Origin: Akkermansiaceae bacterium
GTDB lineage: Bacteria; Verrucomicrobiota; Verrucomicrobiia; Verrucomicrobiales; Akkermansiaceae
Assembly: GCA_903934285.1 (NCBI GenBank)
Contig: CAIZNN010000066.1
Span: 1 to 46,016 of the forward strand
Direction of reading: 5' to 3'
Length of the DNA stretch: 46,016 nucleotides
The notes under the pieces were generated by a model. The model made no database searches. It worked only from the letters and a program-made list of their open reading frames with translations, and was not told where the DNA came from. The position numbers and the translations under genes are program-made. This document shows positions 16,396-24,223 of this stretch, in pieces (the stretch's first letter is position 1; each line of letters begins with the position of its first letter).

Positions 16396-18281
16396 ACCGC
16401 TTCATCCCCTATCTCGTTCTGCTCATCGCCGGACTCTGGCTCGGCTCGTCGTGGCGCGATCCCAAACCCAGCCCCAGTGACTTCGACCTCGGCAGCTTCA
16501 GCCGCCTGCCGGTGTTGGCCGGCGGCCGCATCAAGCCGCTCGATACCGTCGCCCGCAACTCGCTGCTCATCCTGCGCGGCAAGCAGACCCTGCGCCTCGC
16601 CAACGGCGACAAAATGACGGCCTCGCGCTGGCTGGCCGAGGTGTTGTTCAATGCGCCGGTGGCCGACACCTATCCGGTATTTGCCATCGCCAACCAGGAA
16701 GTCCTCGGCATGTTCGGCTGGCCCCAAGCCGACAAGAAATACTGCAGCTTCGCCGAACTCCACCCGTATCTGGCCAAAATCGACGAGGAGGGCAGCCGCG
16801 CCGCGGACGCCACTGCCAAGGAGCGCACTCCATTCCAAACCTCGATCTACAACTTGCGCAATTCGCTGTTACTCTATCAGCGCCTCAAGGACAGCATCCA
16901 TCCGGAGAAATCCACCGGCTTCGCCGCCGAGATCAACACCTACGCCGCCGCCAAGGCCGCCGCCAAGCAAAACACCCCCCCGCCTGACAAGGACCAACTC
17001 GCCTTGCTGCGCGCCGCCGAAACCCGCTACCAAGGCCAAGCCGAGGCGGCGTCCATGCTCACCGTGCCGCCCCCGGCAGGCGGCCAACCCGGCGACTGGC
17101 TCGCCACCGGTGGCGCCCTGCTGCGGGTGGATTCCCCGCAGGCGATCCCCGCGGCCCTCACTGCCTATGCCAAACTCAGCGACGCCTTCCGCGCCGGTGA
17201 CCATGCCGGCTTCACCCAGGCGGCCACCGCCTACGCCGACTCGCTGCAACGTGAGCATCCCGATTGGACCGGGCGTTCCTCCTTCGAACTGCGCTTCAAC
17301 CAGATGGAGCCTTTCTATCAGAGCACGGTGTTGTATGTCGGCGCCTTCCTGTTAGCCTGCGGCTCGTGGCTGGCATGCCCCAAAGGCTTGCGCCAGACCG
17401 CCTTCCTGTTGCTGCTGCTGGCGCTGGTCGTCCACTCCTTCGGCATGTTCGCGCGCATGTATCTGCAAGGCCGCCCGCCGGTCACCAATCTCTACTCGTC
17501 GGCCATCTTCGTCGGCTGGGGCGCGGTCGTGCTCGGCCTGGTGCTCGAGCGACTGTTCCGCGACGGCATCGGCGCGGCCTGCGCCGGCATGGTCGGCTTC
17601 ATCACCCTGATCATCGCCCACCACCTCGGCTCCAACGGCGACACCCTCGAAATGATGCAAGCCGTGCTCGATAGCAACATCTGGCTGGCCACCCACGTGG
17701 TGATCATCACCGCCGGCTATTCCGCCATGTTCCTGGCGGGCATGCTGGCGGTGGCTTACGTCGTGCTCGGCGTGTTGACCCGCCGGCTCACTCGCGACAC
17801 CGCACAAACCCTCACCCGCATGGTCTATGGCGTGGTGTGTTTCGCCACCCTCTTCAGCTTCGTCGGCACCGTGCTCGGCGGCATCTGGGCCGACCAATCA
17901 TGGGGCCGCTTCTGGGGTTGGGATCCCAAGGAAAATGGCGCGCTGCTCATCGTCTTGTGGTGCGGCATGATCCTGCACGCCCGCTGGGGTGGCTTCATCC
18001 GCCAGCGCGGCCTGATGGCCATGGCCATCGGCGGCAATGCCATCACCGCGTTCTCCTGGTTCGGCGTCAACATGTTAGGCGTGGGCTTGCATTCCTATGG
18101 CTTCATGGACAAGGCGTTCCCTTGGCTGGTGGCCTTTGGCATCGCCCAAGCCCTGCTCATTTTGCTCAGCCGCCTGCCCGCCTCGAAATGGGGCAGCTTC
18201 CGCAACGCCGCGCGCCGCGACCTCACCGCCGCCGGCTTCACCCCGCCCGCATCGGCCCCATCAGTCCCATCGGTCCCATAA
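16392..18281 (+). CDS. ccsA: CcsA-like cytochrome c biogenesis protein (heme handling)
   Basis: A 629-residue CcsA/CcmC-superfamily protein. The heme-binding WWD signature is clear near residue 510 (WADQSWGRFWGWDPKENGAL), with conserved histidines in periplasmic loops, for example in ATHVV and VGLHSYG. The C-terminal half (from about 310) holds the multi-pass membrane domain. The first 300 residues form a periplasmic extension starting with SRLPVLAGGRIKPLDTVARN, typical of the long CcsA form in Bacteroidota and Verrucomicrobiota rather than the roughly 300-aa short form. With ResB it forms the cytochrome c synthase. Start and stop are well defined; the stop falls inside a 9-nt repeat. Confidence 0.93.
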   Translation: MNRFIPYLVLLIAGLWLGSSWRDPKPSPSDFDLGSFSRLPVLAGGRIKPLDTVARNSLLILRGKQTLRLANGDKMTASRWLAEVLFNAPVADTYPVFAIANQEVLGMFGWPQADKKYCSFAELHPYLAKIDEEGSRAADATAKERTPFQTSIYNLRNSLLLYQRLKDSIHPEKSTGFAAEINTYAAAKAAAKQNTPPPDKDQLALLRAAETRYQGQAEAASMLTVPPPAGGQPGDWLATGGALLRVDSPQAIPAALTAYAKLSDAFRAGDHAGFTQAATAYADSLQREHPDWTGRSSFELRFNQMEPFYQSTVLYVGAFLLACGSWLACPKGLRQTAFLLLLLALVVHSFGMFARMYLQGRPPVTNLYSSAIFVGWGAVVLGLVLERLFRDGIGAACAGMVGFITLIIAHHLGSNGDTLEMMQAVLDSNIWLATHVVIITAGYSAMFLAGMLAVAYVVLGVLTRRLTRDTAQTLTRMVYGVVCFATLFSFVGTVLGGIWADQSWGRFWGWDPKENGALLIVLWCGMILHARWGGFIRQRGLMAMAIGGNAITAFSWFGVNMLGVGLHSYGFMDKAFPWLVAFGIAQALLILLSRLPASKWGSFRNAARRDLTAAGFTPPASAPSVPSVP

Positions 18282-18294
18282 GTCCCATCGGTCC
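18251..18294. repeat. 9-nt tandem repeat spanning the ccsA stop
   Basis: Four to five copies of a 9-nt unit close to CCCATCGGT (variants CCCATCAGT and CCCATAAGT) run through the end of ccsA. The ccsA stop TAA lies inside one unit. In the downstream frame the units encode a run of alternating Pro-Ile-Gly and Pro-Ile-Ser. Slippage here would leave both reading frames intact, because the unit is three codons long. Confidence 0.85.
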
Positions 18295-18319
18295 AGCCCC
18301 CATCCGCTTCGATGAGTTC

Positions 18320-19264
18320 ATGGCGCGGGCGCTGTATGACCCGCACGCCGGCTACTACGCGAGTCGTATTGCCGGCATCGGCCGCCGCGGCGACTTCACC
18401 ACCGCCCCGATGCTCTCGGCCGCCCCGGCCCGCGCCATCGCCGCGTGGGCGGCGCGCGCGCTGCGCGAGGCGGCATGCCGGGATCTGATAGAAATCGGGC
18501 CGGGCGAGGGCACGCTGGCCGCCGCCGTGTTGTCCCAGCTGCCGTGGCGGCTCCGCTGGCAAACCCGCCTGCACCTGGTGGAGACCTCGCCGCTGCTCAC
18601 CGCGCTGCAACAAAAGCGTCTCGGCCGGCGCGCCCGCTGGCATCGCACCATGCCCGACGCACTCGCCGCCTGTGGCGGGCGCGCGGTGGTTTTTTCCAAC
18701 GAATTGGCGGACGCCTTTCCCGTTAGGCGCTTTCAACTCACCGCCGCCGGCTGGCGCGAACTGGCCGTGGTGATTGCCGCCGGCCAGCGCGCCCACGAAT
18801 GCCTGCTGCCGCCCGCGCCGCTGCCGCCGTCCTCATCCTTCGACCACCCCCACCCCAGCGGCCAATGGATCGAAGTCCACGACTCGTACCGCGCCTGGCT
18901 CGCAACCTGGCTGCCCGCCTGGCAGGCCGGGCGCTTGCTCACCATCGACTACGGAGCCAGCGCCGCCGCCCTCTATCACCGCCGCCCGCATGGCACCCTG
19001 CGCGCTTATCGGTTCCAACAGCGGCTCGAAGGGCCCGCCATCTATGACCACCCGGGCCAACAGGACCTCACCGCCGACGTCAATTTCACCGACCTAACCG
19101 CTTGGTCGGCGCCGTGGGCCACCACCGCCAGCCTGCTGCCCCTGGGTGAATTCCTCCACAGTTGTGCCGATCGCGCCAATCCGGCCGATCACGCCCTGTG
19201 CGATCCCCACGGTGCCGGCGGCGCCTTCCTGGTGCTCGACCAACAGCGCGCGGCAGCCCCCTGA
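18320..19264 (+). CDS. MidA/NDUFAF7-like SAM-dependent methyltransferase
   Basis: A class I methyltransferase of the MidA/NDUFAF7 (DUF185) type. Evidence includes RALYDPHAGYYAS, GRRGDFTTAP, the SAM motif LIEIGPGEGTLAAAVL, VFSNELADAFPVRRF (the family NEx-D-x-x-P motif) and LLTIDYG. In mitochondria NDUFAF7 methylates an arginine of a complex I subunit; bacterial targets are unknown. The start is uncertain. Family resemblance begins at IRFDEFM, ahead of this ATG, yet the only upstream in-frame ATG is at 18188, overlapping ccsA by 94 bp through the 9-nt repeat. With 18320 the protein has 314 residues; with 18188, 358. It follows ccsA closely and may be co-transcribed. Confidence 0.82.
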   Translation: MARALYDPHAGYYASRIAGIGRRGDFTTAPMLSAAPARAIAAWAARALREAACRDLIEIGPGEGTLAAAVLSQLPWRLRWQTRLHLVETSPLLTALQQKRLGRRARWHRTMPDALAACGGRAVVFSNELADAFPVRRFQLTAAGWRELAVVIAAGQRAHECLLPPAPLPPSSSFDHPHPSGQWIEVHDSYRAWLATWLPAWQAGRLLTIDYGASAAALYHRRPHGTLRAYRFQQRLEGPAIYDHPGQQDLTADVNFTDLTAWSAPWATTASLLPLGEFLHSCADRANPADHALCDPHGAGGAFLVLDQQRAAAP

Positions 19265-19420
19265 GGGCCCCGTAACTGCGCGTATCCTCCGCAACACCCC
19301 GCGCCGCTTGCTCCAGGGTTGTTTCAACGCGACATCCCCGAAAAAACCGTATTTTATCGTGGATTGTGCGATTGGGCCAGAGGCCGCTTTGCCAGGCAAC
19401 CCACCCAGCCATTGTCCGCC

Positions 19421-19879
19421 ATGAGATGTTTCCAGATGCCGCCGCAAGTGTTTCGCGTTGTCCTGCTGATCTTTGCGATTGGGGTTAGCTATCTTGTGGC
19501 GCGCACCCTGCTGACCCCTGCCTCATTCCATGAGTATGGCTTCTATCGAGGGGCGGCCTTGGCGGAACACACCACCCGGCATGAACCGGTCTTTGCCGGC
19601 AAGCTGGCTTGCGGCGTGCGCCACCCCGACGTGCTCAAGACCTTGGCCAAGGGCGGCCATAAAAACCTCTCCTGCGAAGCCTGTCACGGCGTGGTCAGCC
19701 CGCAACACCTGACGGATCCAACCAGCAACATGGACAAACCCAGCGGGGCGATTTGCCTGCGCTGCCACGAGGCCAGTCCGTCGCGGCCGGCGGGGTTCCG
19801 CCAAATCGTTGTCAAAGACCATTACGCGGAAAAGTGCATCGAGTGCCATCTCCCCCATGAACCCAACGAAGTCCCATGA
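19421..19879 (+). CDS. Triheme c-type cytochrome with one degenerate fourth heme motif
   Basis: A 152-residue periplasmic cytochrome with an N-terminal signal anchor (about 9-30). Intact CXXCH sites start at Cys85, Cys112 and Cys139. A fourth site, expected near residue 64, reads CGVRH: the second cysteine codon TGC is CGC (19619-19621), one base away. Residues around it (HEPVFAGKLACGV) match the first heme region of NrfB-like or DmsE-like small cytochromes as I know them. The gene overlaps the next by ATGA, so it is translationally coupled to the ferredoxin and NrfD subunits. It is probably the periplasmic electron acceptor or donor of that membrane complex. An upstream start at 19319 in the same frame lacks a signal peptide. 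Confidence 0.88.
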   Translation: MRCFQMPPQVFRVVLLIFAIGVSYLVARTLLTPASFHEYGFYRGAALAEHTTRHEPVFAGKLACGVRHPDVLKTLAKGGHKNLSCEACHGVVSPQHLTDPTSNMDKPSGAICLRCHEASPSRPAGFRQIVVKDHYAEKCIECHLPHEPNEVP

Positions 19880-20676
19880 ATGATTCAATTCCACGCCGAC
19901 GCATGGTGGCCACCGTCGGCGGCGTGCTCGCCGGCCTGCTGGCGCTGCCGGCGGCTCGCGCGCTCAAGAAAAAATTCAGCACTTCGCCGGCGCCGAGTGG
20001 TTACGACGCGAGCAAACACAAATGGCTGATGTGCCTCGATGTGGACAAGTGCATCGGCTGCGGCCTGTGCGCCGATGCCTGCAAAACCGAAAACCATGTC
20101 CCCGAGGCCAGCCATTTCTTCCGCACCTGGATCGAGCGCTACATCATCAAGAAACCCGCGCCAGCCACCGCCGCCGCGCGCGGCGAAGTGCTGGTGGATT
20201 CCCCCAACGGCGGACGCGGCGGCTTCCCGCCCGCCCTGGTGCCGCGCGCCGACATCCTCAAATCGTTCTTCGTCCCGAAACTCTGCAACCTGTGCGAGGC
20301 GTCGCCGTGCACCCAGGTCTGCCCGGTGGGCGCCACCTTCGACACTCCCGACGGCGCGGTGCTCGTCGACCCCTCCTACTGCATCGGATGCGGGTTTTGC
20401 ATCCAGGCCTGCCCGTACGGTTGCCGCTTCCTGAGTCCGGTGACCAGAACCGCGGAAAAATGCACCCTGTGCTATCATCGCATCACCCGCGGCCTGTTGC
20501 CGGCGTGCGTCGAGGTCTGCCCGACCCAGGCGCGGGTCTTCGGCGACTTGAAAAACCCGCTCGCCGACGACCCGCTGCAGGCGTTTGTGCAGGAAAACAA
20601 GGTCAACACGCTCAAACCGCATCTGGGCACCAATCCGCGGGTGCTCTATGCCAACCTGGACAAGGAAGTCCGCTAA
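19876..20676 (+). CDS. NrfC/DmsB/PsrB-like ferredoxin with four [4Fe-4S] sites, Tat signal
   Basis: A 266-residue iron-sulfur subunit. The N-terminus has a Tat-type signal (RRRMVATVGG and a hydrophobic run), so it is exported folded. Sixteen cysteines form four cluster motifs: Cys59/62/65/69 (CIGCGLC), Cys137/140/145/149 (CNLCEASPC), Cys169/172/175/179 (CIGCGFC) and Cys196/199/211/215 (CTLCY through CVEVC). This is the standard four-cluster fold of NrfC, PsrB, DmsB and HybA. A segment at about 92-125 looks like an insertion. It is coupled to the triheme cytochrome upstream and the NrfD gene 1 bp downstream. Electrons should pass between quinone at NrfD, these clusters and the cytochrome. Confidence 0.93.
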   Translation: MNDSIPRRRMVATVGGVLAGLLALPAARALKKKFSTSPAPSGYDASKHKWLMCLDVDKCIGCGLCADACKTENHVPEASHFFRTWIERYIIKKPAPATAAARGEVLVDSPNGGRGGFPPALVPRADILKSFFVPKLCNLCEASPCTQVCPVGATFDTPDGAVLVDPSYCIGCGFCIQACPYGCRFLSPVTRTAEKCTLCYHRITRGLLPACVEVCPTQARVFGDLKNPLADDPLQAFVQENKVNTLKPHLGTNPRVLYANLDKEVR

Positions 20677-20677
20677 T

Positions 20678-21913
20678 ATGTCCCTGCAACTCACCGCCAT
20701 CCTCGCCGAGGTCGCCCCGCACTTCGACGGCTATGTTTACCCCAATGAATCCGGCAGCCATCCGTTGTGGGGGGTGCTGATCGTGCTCTATCCGTATATC
20801 ACCGGCCTGGTGGCTGGCGCGTTCATCATGGCGTCGCTGGTGCGGGTGTTCCGCGTCAAGGCGCTGGAACCGGTCTATCGGCTATCCCTGCTCACGGCAC
20901 TGGCGTTCCTGCTGTGCGCCACCCTGCCGCTGCTGCTGCATCTGGGCCACCCGGAACGCTCCTATCAGATCATGATCACCCCGCACCTCACCTCGCCGAT
21001 GGCCATCTTCGGCTTCGTCTATGCCTGGTATCTGATGGCCGTGTTGTTGCTGGAATTGTGGTTCGATTACCGCGGCGATTTGGTCAACTGGGGCCGGACC
21101 GAACCGGGGCTGCGCGGATTCATTTACCGCCTGCTCACCGTCGGCGTCTCCGATGTGTCACCCGCCGCCATCGCGCTGGATCACAAGCTGAGCTGGATCA
21201 TTTCCATCCTCGGCATTCCCTCCGCGTTTCTGCTCCACGGTTATGTCGGATTCATCTTCGGCTCGATCAAGGCCAACCCGTGGTGGGGCAATGCCATCAT
21301 GCCGATCATTTTCATTTTGTCGGCGATGGTCTCGGGCATTGCGCTGTGTGTCTTCGTATACATGGTGTTGAGTTGGCGGCGGCGGCGCGCGCTCGACATG
21401 CGTTGTTTGGACGTCATGGGCATGTATCTGTTTTATGCGCTGGTCATCGACGCCGCCATCGAGGCCCTCGACTGGATCCACCGCGCCTATTCCGCCGAGG
21501 AAGGCTTCCACGTGATGGAATACATGGCCCAACAGCGCTTGTTCTACACCTTGAGCATCGGCCAACTCCTGATGGGCACCCTCATCCCGCTGCTAACCTT
21601 GGGCTCGCTCCAGGTCGCGCGTAAATTCGTCTCCGACGCCATCCGCACGCGGCTGTATTTCACCTGCGCCATCTTCGTCCTGCTCGGCGTGCTGGCGATG
21701 CGCTGGAATGTGGTGATGGGCGGCCAGTTCTTCTCCAAGAGCCTGCGCGGCGTGATGAGCTACAAACTCGAATTCGCCGGCGCCGAGGGCTGGTTCCTCG
21801 GCCTCATGCTGCTGAGTTTGCCCTTCATCATTCTCACCGTGCTGATCAAATTGTTCCTGTCACAAAGCCTGCTCACCAGCGGCCACGTGCCCCATCGGCC
21901 CGACCCCACCTGA
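20678..21913 (+). CDS. NrfD/PsrC-family quinone-interacting membrane subunit
   Basis: A 411-residue polytopic protein of the NrfD/PsrC family, with roughly ten hydrophobic segments. Recognisable phrases are the early GLVAGAFIMASLVRVF, LLHLGHPERSYQIM after TM3, and the late MRWNVVMGGQFFSKS; the second and third are typical of NrfD-type subunits that bind menaquinol near the periplasmic face. The start lies 1 bp after the ferredoxin stop. No molybdopterin catalytic subunit and no NrfA nitrite reductase accompanies it here, so the module is a quinone:cytochrome oxidoreductase by inference. It is one of two quinone entry candidates in the island, the other being the NapC-like protein. Confidence 0.92.
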   Translation: MSLQLTAILAEVAPHFDGYVYPNESGSHPLWGVLIVLYPYITGLVAGAFIMASLVRVFRVKALEPVYRLSLLTALAFLLCATLPLLLHLGHPERSYQIMITPHLTSPMAIFGFVYAWYLMAVLLLELWFDYRGDLVNWGRTEPGLRGFIYRLLTVGVSDVSPAAIALDHKLSWIISILGIPSAFLLHGYVGFIFGSIKANPWWGNAIMPIIFILSAMVSGIALCVFVYMVLSWRRRRALDMRCLDVMGMYLFYALVIDAAIEALDWIHRAYSAEEGFHVMEYMAQQRLFYTLSIGQLLMGTLIPLLTLGSLQVARKFVSDAIRTRLYFTCAIFVLLGVLAMRWNVVMGGQFFSKSLRGVMSYKLEFAGAEGWFLGLMLLSLPFIILTVLIKLFLSQSLLTSGHVPHRPDPT

Positions 21914-22004
21914 ACGGCCCCCCGACTCTGGCCCACGCCACCCCGGCCGCCGCGCAACCCGTAATAAAATAACTTTTTTTTGTTGTGCAAGACCCGGAAA
22001 CCCC

Positions 22005-22029
22005 CCACCATTCCCTATGACGATGGTGG
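22005..22029. promoter_or_regulatory. Inverted repeat upstream of second monoheme cytochrome
   Basis: CCACCAT (22005-22011) and ATGGTGG (22023-22029) form a perfect 7-bp inverted repeat with an 11-nt spacer, 53 bp before the cytochrome start and after an A/T-rich stretch (21962-21982) that could hold a promoter. The spacing suits a dimeric regulator or a 5' UTR hairpin. No regulator is identified. Confidence 0.4.
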
Positions 22030-22082
22030 CATCGAGTGATGCTGGCCGGAGTTGCCTGATTCACAACCAACCATACCCAATC

Positions 22083-22409
22083 ATGAAGACCATGAAGAAA
22101 TTGTGCCTTGTTACGGCGGCCGCCTTTGTTGCCGCAGCCCTCAGTGCCAGCGCGGAAGATGGCAGTGCCATCTACGCCAAGGAATGTGCCAAGTGCCACG
22201 GTGCCGACGGCAAAGGCCAAACCACCATGGGCAAGAAGCTCAAGTGCAAGGACCTCACTGTCGAAGCCGCGAAACTCGGCGAAGCGAAGATCGCCGCCGC
22301 CATCAAGGACGGCGTCAAGGAAGGCGATAAAGTGGTCATGAAGCCGACCAAAGACATCAGCGAGGCCGATGCCAAGGCCGTCGCCAAGTACGTCCTGACC
22401 CTGAAGTAA
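22083..22409 (+). CDS. Second small monoheme c-type cytochrome, paralogue of the 11968 gene
   Basis: A 108-residue class I cytochrome c. It has a signal peptide (MKTMKKLCLVTAAAF to ASAED), one heme site CAKCHGADG, then TMGKKLKCKD and a C-terminal ADAKAVAKYVLTL helix. The GKKLK block after the heme is shared with the cytochrome at 11968-12285, so the two are probably paralogues. An extra Cys in KLKCKD is not part of a heme motif. A longer frame from 22017 lacks a signal peptide and is not preferred. It lies 169 bp after the NrfD gene and may have its own control region. It is probably a periplasmic electron carrier for the NrfD module. Confidence 0.92.
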   Translation: MKTMKKLCLVTAAAFVAAALSASAEDGSAIYAKECAKCHGADGKGQTTMGKKLKCKDLTVEAAKLGEAKIAAAIKDGVKEGDKVVMKPTKDISEADAKAVAKYVLTLK

Positions 22410-22505
22410 TCGTCTAACTGCTTGATTCACGGGCCGGCGCGGCCATGGGCAACGCCCAGCGCCGCCGCCGGCAACCGTGAGAACTGATCCGACCGGGAGG
22501 CGCAA

Positions 22506-24203
22506 GTGGGACCAGGCATGAATGAATCCCAGCAGCCGAACCAACCGGCGGAACTCGCCGAAAGCCTGGCCGCTCTGGAGCAACGCCTCGCCAGGGTCGA
22601 GTTGATGCTCGGCTTGGCGCCGGTCCCGCAACGCGAACCGGGCCCCGCAGAGAACCCGCCACCTGTTAGGGACGCCCTGGCAGCCGTCGGCGAACTTGAG
22701 GTGGCGGTCGGGCAGAACCTGTTCGCCAATATCGGCATCGGGGTGTTGGCCATCGGCGGGGCCTTGGTGCTATCGTTGCCATGGCACGGCTGGCCGGCAT
22801 TGCTGCCGGCAATGGCAGGCTGGCTTCTGGCGGGCGGCTTGTTCGGGTTGGCGCGAGCGTTGCACCAGGCGCTGCCGGCGATCGGCAAGCAGTGCCGCGG
22901 CATCGCCATGGCGCTGTTGTTTTTCGCCACCCTGCGCTTGTGTTACTTCGGCGCGCCATCGATGTTAGACCCGGCCGCGCTGCCCGCCGCGGCGTGCCTG
23001 GCCCTCGCGGTGGCCGTCAATCTGGGCATCGGGTGGTGGCGCAGGTCGGTGGTGTTAACCGGCCTGGCGATGCTCACCGGCTATGCCGCCGCGTTGGCGG
23101 TGGGCACGCCGGGGTTTGTCTTCGGCATGGTGACGGTGCTCTCGGTGGTGGCGGCGGTGGCGCTGCGCCGGCGCGACTGGCCGTGGCTGGTGGTGTTTGC
23201 CACCCCCTGCGGGTTGCTGACCTATCTGCTCTGGGCGCTCGGCAATCCGGTGCTCGGCCACCCGCTGGCAGTGGTCAGCGGGCCGCTTGCGGGCGTGTGG
23301 CTGCTGCTGGTGTGGATGGCTGGCCACGGGCTGGCCATGGCCGGCCGGCGCGACCGCGCCAGCGAGGGGGCGGTGGCACAAGTGGGAGCGGTGCTGAATT
23401 GTGGCGGCTATTTCCTGGTGCTGCTGCATACCTTGATCCGCTACGGCGACGCGTTCTTCGCCGTCAACGTCGCGGCCGCGTTGGTTTTGTTAGGACTGGC
23501 GGTGCTGTTCTGGGTGCGCGAGGGCAGCCGCTTCGCCACCTTTGTGTATGCCATGACCGGATACGCCGCGTTGAACATGGCGTTGATCAAGGCCACTGCA
23601 GTGCCGGAGCTCTTTGTGTGGTTGTCGGCGCAGAGCCTGCTGGTGGTGACCACCGCGATTTGGTTCCGCTCGCGCTTCATCATCGTCGCGAATTTCCTGA
23701 TCTATCTGGTGGTGGTCGGCTGTTACATGGTGCTGGTAAAGCAGGAAAGCGGCCTGGCCCTGGTGTTAGGCGTGGTGGCCCTGACGAGCTCGCGCATTCT
23801 CAAGTGGCAAAAGGACCGCCTCGAGTTGCAGACCGAGATGATGCGCAACGCCTACCTCACCTGCGCCTTTGTCGTCCTGCCGTATGCCTTCTATCATATC
23901 GTGCCGCAGGCGTGGGTGGCCGTGTCGTGGGTCGGCATCGGTTTGTTCTATTACGGGATGAACCTGCTCACCGGCGCCCGCAAGTACCGCTGGATGGGGC
24001 ATAACACCTTGTTGCTGACGGTCGTTTACATCCTGCTCATGAGCATCGGCAAACTCGAGGGCACCCAGCGCATCATCTCGTTTTTGGTGCTCGGCACAGT
24101 CTTGTTAGTGGTGTCGCTCGCATTCTCCCTGGTGCGCGCCCGCCACCACCGCGGCGAGCCCCCCGCCGCCGCCCCGCACGACGGCGCGCCGCGCGGCAAG
24201 TAG
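22506..24203 (+). CDS. DUF2339-like polytopic membrane protein
   Basis: A 565-residue membrane protein. A charged coiled-coil-like N-terminus (ELAESLAALEQRLARVELML) precedes about 15 or more hydrophobic segments, the first containing NLFANIGIGVLAIGGALVL, the usual entry phrase of DUF2339 proteins. Function is unknown. GGGAGG at 22495-22500 lies 5 nt before a GTG at 22506 and favours that start; an ATG at 22518 is the alternative (561 residues). It follows the cytochrome island on the same strand but has no redox motif, and it converges with the helicase gene, leaving 20 bp between stops. Confidence 0.8.
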   Translation: MGPGMNESQQPNQPAELAESLAALEQRLARVELMLGLAPVPQREPGPAENPPPVRDALAAVGELEVAVGQNLFANIGIGVLAIGGALVLSLPWHGWPALLPAMAGWLLAGGLFGLARALHQALPAIGKQCRGIAMALLFFATLRLCYFGAPSMLDPAALPAAACLALAVAVNLGIGWWRRSVVLTGLAMLTGYAAALAVGTPGFVFGMVTVLSVVAAVALRRRDWPWLVVFATPCGLLTYLLWALGNPVLGHPLAVVSGPLAGVWLLLVWMAGHGLAMAGRRDRASEGAVAQVGAVLNCGGYFLVLLHTLIRYGDAFFAVNVAAALVLLGLAVLFWVREGSRFATFVYAMTGYAALNMALIKATAVPELFVWLSAQSLLVVTTAIWFRSRFIIVANFLIYLVVVGCYMVLVKQESGLALVLGVVALTSSRILKWQKDRLELQTEMMRNAYLTCAFVVLPYAFYHIVPQAWVAVSWVGIGLFYYGMNLLTGARKYRWMGHNTLLLTVVYILLMSIGKLEGTQRIISFLVLGTVLLVVSLAFSLVRARHHRGEPPAAAPHDGAPRGK

Positions 24204-24223
24204 CGGCGGTGTGCCAGGCGTCT

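Noticed and set aside
17837..18187. Upstream extension of the MidA-like frame
   Set aside because: It reads through ccsA in another frame as His/Arg/Pro-rich low complexity without family resemblance.
19421..21913. Nitrite reductase (nrf) operon
   Set aside because: NrfC- and NrfD-like subunits occur in many complexes; no NrfA with a CXXCK heme motif is in the window.
19421..21913. Alternative complex III (act) operon
   Set aside because: There is only one NrfD-type protein, no ActB-size molybdopterin-like fusion, and no ActD/E/F homologue.
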